A stretch of DNA of 64,000 nt from Calditerrivibrio nitroreducens DSM 19672. Its GTDB lineage: Bacteria; Chrysiogenota; Deferribacteres; Deferribacterales; Calditerrivibrionaceae. A program made the translations under genes and the position numbers. Below, one piece after another: positions 39,274-47,291 of the stretch; the first letter of the stretch is position 1, and each line of letters begins with the position of its first letter. The stretch spans positions 2,093,836 through 2,157,835 of the forward strand of contig NC_014758.1 of assembly GCF_000183405.1 (NCBI RefSeq). Direction: 5' to 3'. A model generated the notes under the pieces. It was given only the letters and a program-made list of their open reading frames with translations. It ran no database searches and had not been told where the DNA came from.

Positions 39274-39720
39274 ATGAAACTAACTGTTGTTTTAGCTGGA
39301 AAAGTCAGAGATACCGATTACCAGAGGATTTTAAATGATTATGCAATGAGGCTAAACTCGTTTGTGAATTTCGAGTTTAAGGAGCTTAAGGTGGCAGAAG
39401 ATCACCCTCTTAAGGATAAAGAGATTGCAAAACTTCTGGAATTGGGTAAAGATGGCTACACAATAGCAATGGATGTGAACGGTGAAAGCCACACGTCAGA
39501 ATCGTTTGCAAATTTTTTAAATGAAACGTTGAACATAAAAAAAAATTTGGTATTCTATATAGGTGGAGCTTTTGGGTTGGGGAAAGAGTTTGTTTGTAGA
39601 TGCGATAAATTGATATCGCTATCAAGGATGACCATGGCACATAAAGTTGCCCTTTTAGTACTAATGGAGCAGATTTATAGAGCATTTACCATAATTAGTG
39701 GTCACCCCTACCACAAATGA
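39274..39720 (+). CDS. rlmH: 23S rRNA (pseudouridine-1915-N3) methyltransferase RlmH
   Basis: A SPOUT methyltransferase of 148 residues that modifies helix 69 of 23S rRNA. MKLTVVLAGKVRDTDYQRILNDYAMRL, FYIGGAFGLGKEF and LSRMTMAHKVALLVLMEQIYRAFTIISGHPYHK are diagnostic. The open frame begins at 39205, but family alignment points to ATG 39274. This ATG has no Shine-Dalgarno sequence and lies next to the predicted transcription start, suggesting leaderless translation. Confidence 0.95.
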   Translation: MKLTVVLAGKVRDTDYQRILNDYAMRLNSFVNFEFKELKVAEDHPLKDKEIAKLLELGKDGYTIAMDVNGESHTSESFANFLNETLNIKKNLVFYIGGAFGLGKEFVCRCDKLISLSRMTMAHKVALLVLMEQIYRAFTIISGHPYHK

Positions 39721-39753
39721 AACTATTTGAAATAGTTTCGTAAAGGAGGATTT

Positions 39754-40116
39754 ATGGATCAAAACTTTTTAGAATCTCAAAAACAGGTTCTTTTGAAGAT
39801 GAGGGAAGAGTTAAGACAGAAACTAAAAGAGAAATATGCCGAAGCAATCTCTTTTGGTACAGAGGATGGACAGGATTCAGCTGATGAAGCTTATAACTTA
39901 TACAACAAAAATATAATGCTCGGAAGGGTTGAAACAGATGCTTTGAAGCTTAATCTTGTCGAGCAGGCTTTGAAAAGAATAGAAGAGGGTACCTACGGCA
40001 TATGTATTGAATGTGGTTGCGATATAGAGGAGAAGAGACTAAAGCAGGTTCCTTTCGCAAGATATTGCGTAGACTGTAAAACAGAGCTTGAGAAAAAAGG
40101 TCTAATTAAGATGTAG
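39754..40116 (+). CDS. DksA/TraR-type zinc-finger protein
   Basis: A 120-residue protein with a coiled-coil N-terminal half and a C4 zinc finger CIECGCDIEEKRLKQVPFARYCVDC, the DksA/TraR family pattern. DksA proteins act on RNA polymerase with ppGpp. This short form lacks clear evidence for the acidic tip residues, so exact activity is uncertain. AGGAGG precedes the ATG; gpmI starts 3 bp after the stop. Confidence 0.88.
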   Translation: MDQNFLESQKQVLLKMREELRQKLKEKYAEAISFGTEDGQDSADEAYNLYNKNIMLGRVETDALKLNLVEQALKRIEEGTYGICIECGCDIEEKRLKQVPFARYCVDCKTELEKKGLIKM

Positions 40117-40119
40117 GTT

Positions 40120-41643
40120 ATGAAAAAAGTTGTATTGCTTATACTGGACGGTTGGGGATATAGGGAAGAGAAACAACACAATGCAGTGTTACTCGCCAAT
40201 CCTCAAAACTTTCTTAAATTATGGAATGAATCCTCAAAAAGACTTATTAATGCCAGTGAAGAGTTTGTTGGTTTACCCTCAGGACAGATGGGGAACTCCG
40301 AAGTGGGGCACACCAATATCGGAGCTGGCAGGATAGTCTATCAGGATCTGGTAAGAATTCAAAAAGCAATAGAATCAAAAGAGATAAATAGAAATAAAAA
40401 CCTTCAAACTTTTTTTGACAATATCAAAAAAAACAACGGAATCCTACATCTATTTGGACTCGTCAGTGACGGCGGCGTCCACAGTCATATAGATCATTTA
40501 AAAGGTCTAGTTAAAATTGCTAAAGAGTCCGGGATCAAAAATGCACTTATACATGCCTTTATGGACGGTAGAGACACCCCACCCACAAGCGGTAAAGGGT
40601 TTCTTGAAGACCTTTTAAGCTTCTTAAAATCGATTAATTATGGAACCATAGCCACCGTTATCGGCAGATACTATGCAATGGATAGGGATAAAAGATGGGA
40701 TAGAGTGGAAAAGGCTTACAACGCAATTGTATTTGCAAAAGGAGAACATTATATATCTCCAGTTGAAGCATGTGAAGTATCATATAAAAATAACATTACT
40801 GATGAATTTATAACACCAAAAGTAATTGGTAATTATGATGGAATAAAAGATGGTGATGGTATCCTTTTCTTCAATTTCAGAGCGGATAGGGCAAGAGAGC
40901 TCACCAGAGCATTTATAGAAACTGATTTTAATTTCTTTGAAACAAGAAAGTATTCAAATCTCCCTTTTGTTACGATGACAGAATACGATGCTACTTTTAA
41001 GCTTCCTTATCTTTTTGCTCCGGAAGATCTAAAAAACACACTTGGAGAATATCTAAGTTATCTCAAATTAACCCAGCTAAGGATTGCAGAGACAGAAAAA
41101 TACGCCCATGTAACATTCTTTTTCAATGGTGGAAGAGAAATTGAATTTGAAGGGGAATCCAGAATACTTATCCCTTCACCTAAGGATGTACCCACCTATG
41201 ACTTAAAGCCAGAAATGAGTGTTGAAAAGGTTGTGGACAACTTTATTGAATCATGGAAAAAGAGTGCATTTGATCTTACCGTTATGAACTTTGCCAATCC
41301 TGATATGGTGGGACATACTGGTGTGGAGGAAGCTGCGATTAAAGCCTGCAAAAAGGTTGATGAACAATTGGGAAGAGTTGTTCAATTTGCAAAGGAAAAT
41401 GATATAGCTCTCATCGTAACAGCTGATCATGGCAACAGTGAAGAGATGTGGGACTACAAAAACAATCAGCCCCATACCGCCCACACCACAAACCTGGTAC
41501 CTTTTATAATTTTCAATCACAAATGTGAAATCGATTCAACCGTAAAGGATGGTAAGCTTGCAGACATCGCTCCCACAATATTAACGATAATGGGTATACC
41601 AATACCACCAGAGATGACAGGGGTACCGTTGATAAAAAGATAG
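40120..41643 (+). CDS. gpmI: 2,3-bisphosphoglycerate-independent phosphoglycerate mutase
   Basis: A Mn-dependent glycolytic/gluconeogenic mutase of 507 residues. LILDGWGYR (metal Asp), GQMGNSEVGHTNIGAGR (catalytic Ser), HAFMDGRDTPP and TADHGNSEEMWD (metal ligands) are all present. Full length. It is coupled to the DksA-type gene. Confidence 0.97.
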   Translation: MKKVVLLILDGWGYREEKQHNAVLLANPQNFLKLWNESSKRLINASEEFVGLPSGQMGNSEVGHTNIGAGRIVYQDLVRIQKAIESKEINRNKNLQTFFDNIKKNNGILHLFGLVSDGGVHSHIDHLKGLVKIAKESGIKNALIHAFMDGRDTPPTSGKGFLEDLLSFLKSINYGTIATVIGRYYAMDRDKRWDRVEKAYNAIVFAKGEHYISPVEACEVSYKNNITDEFITPKVIGNYDGIKDGDGILFFNFRADRARELTRAFIETDFNFFETRKYSNLPFVTMTEYDATFKLPYLFAPEDLKNTLGEYLSYLKLTQLRIAETEKYAHVTFFFNGGREIEFEGESRILIPSPKDVPTYDLKPEMSVEKVVDNFIESWKKSAFDLTVMNFANPDMVGHTGVEEAAIKACKKVDEQLGRVVQFAKENDIALIVTADHGNSEEMWDYKNNQPHTAHTTNLVPFIIFNHKCEIDSTVKDGKLADIAPTILTIMGIPIPPEMTGVPLIKR

Positions 41644-41683
41644 AGTTAGAAAGATACCGCCTTGGATAGCTTTACTATTTTTA

Positions 41684-42040
41684 TTATTCCTGAATCTTTT
41701 CTATCAGATTTACGATTATCTTTGGATCCCTCGATTTCAATATGTATTCCTCAGCATAAAGCGCATTAAAGTTTCTTTTATGTTCATCGTGTGCAGTCAA
41801 AAGATACACCGGAATGTTAGGTGAAGCCTTTTTTAACTCCCTTAAAACAGTCAATCCATCTTTCTCCGGCATATTGACATCCAGTAGTACTAAATCTGGT
41901 TGAAATATATAAAATTCATTGGTGGCTTCGTGTGGATTGTTTATCGATTTCACATCAAAACCGTAATCCTTCAGATAATCCTCGTATAATCTTGCCACGT
42001 TTGGTTCATCGTCCACTATCAAAATCTTCTTTACTTTCAT
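41684..42040 (-). CDS. Stand-alone receiver-domain response regulator
   Basis: A 118-residue REC domain only: ILIVDDEPNVA acidic pair, LVLLDVNMPEKDG phospho-acceptor Asp, LLTAHD Thr and ILKSRDP with the conserved Lys. No output domain. It overlaps the upstream histidine kinase gene by 4 bp and is its likely partner. Target unknown. Confidence 0.9.
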   Translation of the reverse strand: MKVKKILIVDDEPNVARLYEDYLKDYGFDVKSINNPHEATNEFYIFQPDLVLLDVNMPEKDGLTVLRELKKASPNIPVYLLTAHDEHKRNFNALYAEEYILKSRDPKIIVNLIEKIQE

Positions 42041-43467
42041 ACTTCCCCCTCAAATTGTATATATATTTTAACCATTGCTCCATTGTCATAATTATCCAGC
42101 CATATCTGCCCCTGATGGGCTGAAACTATCTTATGGCATATCGATAGCCCAAGGCCGGTACCTGCTTCTTTGGTAGTTACAAAAGGCTCAAAAGGCTTCT
42201 GTATAATTTCAATCGGGAAACCATCCCCAGTATCTTTTATTATTATATTAATACCATTATTTACCTTCTCCACATCTATAATGATCTCCCCATCATTTTC
42301 AATGGACTGAATGGAGTTTTTAATAAGATTTACAAATACTTGTCTGAATTTTCTTGGATCAATATAGGTTATTAAATCCTCAGAGCAATTTATCCTCATT
42401 AGGATCCTTTTTATCATAAGCTCATCTTTAAAAAATTCCTCTAAATCCTTAAGCAGAGAATGTAAAACAACTTTTTCCCTTTTTATATTAAACACTTTTG
42501 AATATGTAAGGATATCATTCACAATCTGCTCCAATCTTGTGGTCTCAGACTGAATAATCTTAAGATAACTAAGCCCCCTCTCGTCTGTAATATATCTTTC
42601 CAATCTTCTGGCAAATCCACCAATGGAAACCAATGGATTTTTTATCTCATGGGCCACCGAAGCGGTAAGTTTTCCCATATGAGTCAAAGTGCTACTTACT
42701 TCGATACTCTCTTTAAAGTAGGCCACATCCTCCTTTGAAAGTTTCAACTGTTTTGAAATACTGGAGTAGTTAATACCAAGGGAGACCAGCCTTGATACAA
42801 GCCTCAACACGGCATCGTCTTTCTTCGTATTTCCATCATCTTCCAGCAACACCACCCCAACTACACCTTTGTTATTATATACTGGTACTATAATTGTATT
42901 TTTATCGAAATACCTATCTATATTCTTGCTTAGCAATTCATCAAAATTAACAGTTATAATTTTATCAAAAAAAAGTGCATCAGCTATCTTCCCTCTATTA
43001 CTCAAATCTATCTGACAACTTTTAACAGCCCTATTTTCAAAGATAATATCTTCATTGTCTCTTTTAAGGTAAGCCACCCCCCTTAACTTTAGCAATTTAT
43101 CATTTAAAATAAAAAATGCCGCTTTACCACTCAAATTAGATGAAATTATATGTTTTAGAATGAAGTATAAAATCTCATCTATGCTTTTTTCATTGATAAT
43201 CATATCAATATATTCAATCAACACACCATCATCAAAAATCTTTTTGCCAATATTTAATAATTCTACTATTTTTGAAATACCATCAATAAGTTGTTCTTTC
43301 TTCTCAATACCTGAAAAGCCTACCACGGTCTCAATATCATAACCATCAATCTGAATCTGTTTTTCAATACCAGCAGACTTTTCACCAATCTCCATCAAAG
43401 CATTACCATCTTTTGATATCAAAAGGTATTTCACTGCCGTCTCTGATTTATTGTTCATCTTTTTCAT
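42037..43467 (-). CDS. Sensor histidine kinase with GAF-like N-terminal region
   Basis: About 476 residues from ATG 43467. The N-terminal 240 residues look GAF-like, with no membrane segment, so it is cytoplasmic. The kinase core has H-box SVAHEIKNPLVSIGG, N-box FVNLIKNSIQS, G1 DTGDGFP and G2 GTGLGLSI. The ATG lies six bases after an extended -10 element and has no ribosome site. Partner regulator is the next gene. The signal is unknown. Confidence 0.88.
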   Translation of the reverse strand: MKKMNNKSETAVKYLLISKDGNALMEIGEKSAGIEKQIQIDGYDIETVVGFSGIEKKEQLIDGISKIVELLNIGKKIFDDGVLIEYIDMIINEKSIDEILYFILKHIISSNLSGKAAFFILNDKLLKLRGVAYLKRDNEDIIFENRAVKSCQIDLSNRGKIADALFFDKIITVNFDELLSKNIDRYFDKNTIIVPVYNNKGVVGVVLLEDDGNTKKDDAVLRLVSRLVSLGINYSSISKQLKLSKEDVAYFKESIEVSSTLTHMGKLTASVAHEIKNPLVSIGGFARRLERYITDERGLSYLKIIQSETTRLEQIVNDILTYSKVFNIKREKVVLHSLLKDLEEFFKDELMIKRILMRINCSEDLITYIDPRKFRQVFVNLIKNSIQSIENDGEIIIDVEKVNNGINIIIKDTGDGFPIEIIQKPFEPFVTTKEAGTGLGLSICHKIVSAHQGQIWLDNYDNGAMVKIYIQFEGEV

Positions 43468-43473
43468 AATTAT

Positions 43474-43482
43474 ATTATAGCA
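43474..43482 (-). promoter_or_regulatory. Extended -10 promoter giving a leaderless kinase mRNA
   Basis: On the minus strand TGCTATAAT ends six bases before ATG 43467. An extended -10 needs no strong -35, and none is seen. Transcription would begin at or within a base or two of the ATG. Confidence 0.5.
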
Positions 43483-43516
43483 GAATTTTTGTAGAATTAA
43501 AATTTTTTTGAATTTT

Positions 43517-44011
43517 TTATACGATTTTTGAAAGGTAATCCTCAAAGTTTTTTAAAAGATGCCGCCAGTCATCACTTATTCTCAATTCAAGAAAGCTCTT
43601 GAGAGTTTTCTGATAAAATTGTTTTACCAGATCAAAATAAAGTAATCTTTCCATCACTTTATCATCAAATTCCTCCGCCAGAGACTTAGGAGCTAAAATT
43701 CCTGTGATCCTGAGTGGGGATGTTTTCAAAACAAAATCGATAGTGATATTTTTACCGTTTAGAGTCATAGTAATCTGTTTAATAATCTTTGAGTCTTTGA
43801 GGGAGGTATACATCTCGGCACAATCGGATATATTAGTTGATTCTATATCCACCTTTTCCCCATCCTCAGGAGAGATGAAGCTCACCTTCCCCTTTGGAAG
43901 ATAGGTGTAATATTCGGTGTTTAATTCAATATCGTTTTCACCTATAAAATAATTCATCAACAAAAAATGAAGATATTCATTTTCGAGGAAGCTCAGATCT
44001 TTCTTTATCAT
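43517..44011 (-). CDS. RdgC-like C-terminal half as a separate gene
   Basis: A 164-residue protein (MIKKDLSFLENEYLHFLLMNYFIGENDI...). The N-terminal FLENEYLHFLLMNYF resembles the LGREFLTWLW segment in the C-terminal part of RdgC-like proteins of deltaproteobacteria (recalled, not searched). It follows the RdgC-like N-half by 12 bp in the same direction, so the two may form one split protein. No catalytic motif is visible. Confidence 0.5.
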   Translation of the reverse strand: MIKKDLSFLENEYLHFLLMNYFIGENDIELNTEYYTYLPKGKVSFISPEDGEKVDIESTNISDCAEMYTSLKDSKIIKQITMTLNGKNITIDFVLKTSPLRITGILAPKSLAEEFDDKVMERLLYFDLVKQFYQKTLKSFLELRISDDWRHLLKNFEDYLSKIV

Positions 44012-44023
44012 ATTATTACCACC

Positions 44024-44611
44024 TTATAACTGTAGAACTCTGTCCATTTTTGAAGGGTTGTTTAAAACCCTTTTGGCAAGCTCCACAAATGTTTCCTGAT
44101 AGATAGATATATCGAATGCACTTTTAAAAAGATGGGAAAGGGCCTCAAAAATCTTTGTGGATTGAACAGATATAAAAGCTTCTTTATTTTCCGGAACAAG
44201 AAGGATCTCCACAATGGTTGAATTTGGGACTGCAGATTTTGTAAGTCTATTTGTAAGTGTATTTTTTATAAATTCGACATCCATTTTGGAAAGAAACTCC
44301 TTTCGATTCTCCTCCATAAACTTTTTCTTTAGTGCCGCAAACTCAAGATTAAAGTATTTTGCATTGATCTTTTTTTCATCATACCTCATCCCAAACAATA
44401 TATGCTCACCATAAAGCAATGAACTATCCTGAAAACTTTCCTTTTCGGGATATTCAAATGGCACAAAGCCATAATTGACATTCTTTTCATCACTATAAAG
44501 GGCATTAAAGGAATATTCCTCAAGTATATCACTCAACTCAAGGGTGTTAAAAGAAAATGGATCATTAAAATATACTCTAAATAGATTCATCGAACCTGAT
44601 AAAATACCCAT
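44024..44611 (-). CDS. RdgC-like N-terminal protein
   Basis: About 195 residues beginning MGILSGSMNLFRVYFND. The segment GEHILFGMRYDEKKINAKYFNLEFAALKKKFMEENRKEF matches the RdgC recombination-associated family, whose members form a DNA-encircling ring in E. coli. Usual RdgC is about 300 residues; here the rest seems to be the next gene. ATG 44611 with GGTGAT upstream is preferred over the longer frame that runs into the ppdK terminator. Confidence 0.6.
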   Translation of the reverse strand: MGILSGSMNLFRVYFNDPFSFNTLELSDILEEYSFNALYSDEKNVNYGFVPFEYPEKESFQDSSLLYGEHILFGMRYDEKKINAKYFNLEFAALKKKFMEENRKEFLSKMDVEFIKNTLTNRLTKSAVPNSTIVEILLVPENKEAFISVQSTKIFEALSHLFKSAFDISIYQETFVELAKRVLNNPSKMDRVLQL

Positions 44612-44620
44612 ATAATCACC

Positions 44621-44648
44621 AAAAAACAAGGGGGCTAAACCCCCTTGG
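44621..44648 (-). terminator. Intrinsic terminator after ppdK
   Basis: On the minus strand CAAGGGGG-TTTAG-CCCCCTTG followed by six T, 13 bases after the ppdK stop. Confidence 0.88.
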
Positions 44649-44660
44649 AATTTTTATTAA

Positions 44661-47282
44661 TTATTGTTGTTTTAATGCAGCATGTGCCGCAGCAAGCCTT
44701 GCTACAGGTACCCTATAAGGTGAACAGCTCACATAATTAAGCCCCACTTTGTGACAGAAGAATATTGAGGCAGGATCACCACCATGTTCCCCACAGATAC
44801 CAGTTTTGAGATCTGGCCTTGTCTTTCTACCTTTTGTCACACCCATCTCCACAAGCTGTCCCACACCATTCACATCGAGAGATACAAAAGGATCCTCTTT
44901 GTAGATACCTTTTTCCACATAGAATGGTAAAAACTTACCAGAATCATCTCTACTCAATCCAAGTGTAGTCTGGGTGAGATCATTTGTACCAAATGAGAAA
45001 AATTCCGCATACTGAGCAATCTCATCAGCCGTAAGAGCTGCTCTCGGAAGCTCTATCATTGTCCCCACAAGGTATTTCAACGTAATTCCATACTGCTTCA
45101 TTACCTCATCAGCTACCCTCACCGTCATCTCCCTCAACATCTCAAGCTCTTTATAATGCCCCACAAGAGGTATCATAATTTCAGGATATACCTTCACCCC
45201 TTCTTTGGCAACTTCGCAAGCCGCCTCCATAATAGCATAAACCTGCATCTCGTATATCTCGGGGAAAGTTATCCCCAGACGACAGCCTCTATGGCCAAGC
45301 ATTGGGTTAAACTCGTGTAACTCATCCCTTTTCTTTTTAAGCACATCAAATGGTATTCCGGATGCGTTTGCAACCTTTTGAATATCCTCATCGGTATGTG
45401 GAATAAACTCATGAAGCGGTGGATCGAGTAATCTAATAGTAACAGGAAATCCATCCATAGCCTTGAAGATCCCTTTAAAGTCCTCTTTTTGGTAAGGTTT
45501 TACCTTTGCAAGAGCTTTTCTTCTTTCCTCTTCTGTATTGGCAAGAATCATCTCTCTTACGGCATCTATTCTATCCCCTTCAAAGAACATATGCTCTGTT
45601 CTGCAAAGCCCTATCCCTTCGGCACCAAATTCCCTTGCCACCTTGGAATCATGTGGTGTATCGGAATTTGTCCTGACACCAAGCTTCCTGAATTCATCAG
45701 CCCAGCTTAATATTTCAGCAAATTCACCGGAAAGCTCTGGCTCCACAAGTTTAACTTTTCCTAAAATTACCTCACCTGTGCTACCATTAATGGTGATGTA
45801 ATCCCCCTCTTTTACGGTAATATTGCCAACGGTAAAAACTTTTTCTTCTTCATCTATATGGATGGCACCACATCCAACTATACAGCATTTACCCATACCT
45901 CTTGCCACAACCGCCGCATGACTGGTCATACCACCTGTGGCGGTTAAAATACCCTCGGCAGCATGCATTCCACCGATGTCCTCTGGTGATGTCTCGTCCC
46001 TTACAAGTATTACCTTTTCACCCTTTGCCGCCCAGCTTTCCGCATCATCGGCGGTGAACACCACTCTACCCACCGCAGCTCCAGGGGAAGCTGGCAAACC
46101 TTTTGCGATTGAAGTATATTTCTCTTTAGGATCTATCATCGGATGTAAAAGCTGATCCACCTGCTCTGGAGCAACCCTAAGTACAGCCGTCTTTTTATCT
46201 ATCAAACCCTCTTTATACATGTCATAGGCGATTTTAACTGCAGCTCTTGCTGTCCTCTTACCACTTCTGGTCTGAAGCATGTACAATACACCTTTTTCCA
46301 CGGTAAATTCAATATCCTGCATATCTTTGTAGTGGGATTCAAGCTTTTTGTATACCTCTTCCAGCTGGGCAAATACACCAGGCATCTCGTCCTTAAGCCT
46401 TGCGATAGGCTCCGGTGTCCTTATCCCTGCCACAACATCTTCCCCCTGAGCATTGATCAGGAACTCACCGAAAAACTCCTTTTCACCAGTTGATGGATTT
46501 CTTGTAAATGCCACACCTGTACCAGAATCGTTCCCCATATTACCAAATACCATCGCCACCACGTTGACCGCAGTACCCCAATCATCAGGTATTTTATTGA
46601 TTTTTCTATATGTTTTGGCCCTCTGATTATCCCATGAATCAAAAACAGCATTAATAGCCAATTTTAACTGCTCCATTACATCCTGCGGGAAAGGTTTTCC
46701 AGTTTCGTTTAGAACAAGAGCTTTAAACTTTTCCACAAGCCCCTTCCAGTCTTCCGCAGTCAGATCAGTATCAAGACTGTACCCTTTTCCCTTCTTGACT
46801 TCACTTATAAGCTTTTCAAACTTGGAATGCTCCACACCAAGCACAACGTTGCTAAACATCTGAATAAATCTTCTGTATGAGTCGTAGGCAAACCTTTCGT
46901 TATTGGAAGAGGTTGCAAGTCCCTTCACCGTTTCATCGTTTAATCCAAGATTCAAAATGGTATCCATCATACCTGGCATAGATACCCTTGCACCAGATCT
47001 TACAGATACCAACAGAGGGTTCTCATTTGAACCAAACTTCTTCTTTGTTGTTTCCTCCAGCTTTTTTAAAGCTTCAAGAGTCTGTTCCCACATCCCCTCC
47101 GGATATGTTTTGTTTTTCTGATAAGCTATACAGGCTTCGGTGGTGATGGTAAACCCAGGTGGGACAGGTATCCCAAGGTTTGTCATCTCAGCTAAACCTG
47201 CACCTTTGCCGCCTAGCAGGTTTTTGTCTGAACCATCACCTTCGGCTTTTCCGTTGCCGAAAAAATAGACATACTTGACCAT
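44661..47282 (-). CDS. ppdK: Pyruvate phosphate dikinase
   Basis: PPDK interconverts pyruvate, ATP and phosphate with phosphoenolpyruvate, AMP and PPi. The 873 residues show the nucleotide-binding domain (KNLLGGKGAGLAEMTNLGIPVPPGF), swivelling phospho-His domain TATGGMTSHAAVVARGMGKCC, and the PEP/pyruvate barrel with ICGEHGGDP carrying the catalytic Cys. Full length. It follows glyS by 9 bp and ends in a strong terminator. The usual PPDK regulatory protein is not in the window. Confidence 0.97.
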   Translation of the reverse strand: MVKYVYFFGNGKAEGDGSDKNLLGGKGAGLAEMTNLGIPVPPGFTITTEACIAYQKNKTYPEGMWEQTLEALKKLEETTKKKFGSNENPLLVSVRSGARVSMPGMMDTILNLGLNDETVKGLATSSNNERFAYDSYRRFIQMFSNVVLGVEHSKFEKLISEVKKGKGYSLDTDLTAEDWKGLVEKFKALVLNETGKPFPQDVMEQLKLAINAVFDSWDNQRAKTYRKINKIPDDWGTAVNVVAMVFGNMGNDSGTGVAFTRNPSTGEKEFFGEFLINAQGEDVVAGIRTPEPIARLKDEMPGVFAQLEEVYKKLESHYKDMQDIEFTVEKGVLYMLQTRSGKRTARAAVKIAYDMYKEGLIDKKTAVLRVAPEQVDQLLHPMIDPKEKYTSIAKGLPASPGAAVGRVVFTADDAESWAAKGEKVILVRDETSPEDIGGMHAAEGILTATGGMTSHAAVVARGMGKCCIVGCGAIHIDEEEKVFTVGNITVKEGDYITINGSTGEVILGKVKLVEPELSGEFAEILSWADEFRKLGVRTNSDTPHDSKVAREFGAEGIGLCRTEHMFFEGDRIDAVREMILANTEEERRKALAKVKPYQKEDFKGIFKAMDGFPVTIRLLDPPLHEFIPHTDEDIQKVANASGIPFDVLKKKRDELHEFNPMLGHRGCRLGITFPEIYEMQVYAIMEAACEVAKEGVKVYPEIMIPLVGHYKELEMLREMTVRVADEVMKQYGITLKYLVGTMIELPRAALTADEIAQYAEFFSFGTNDLTQTTLGLSRDDSGKFLPFYVEKGIYKEDPFVSLDVNGVGQLVEMGVTKGRKTRPDLKTGICGEHGGDPASIFFCHKVGLNYVSCSPYRVPVARLAAAHAALKQQ

Positions 47283-47291
47283 AAAATCCTC

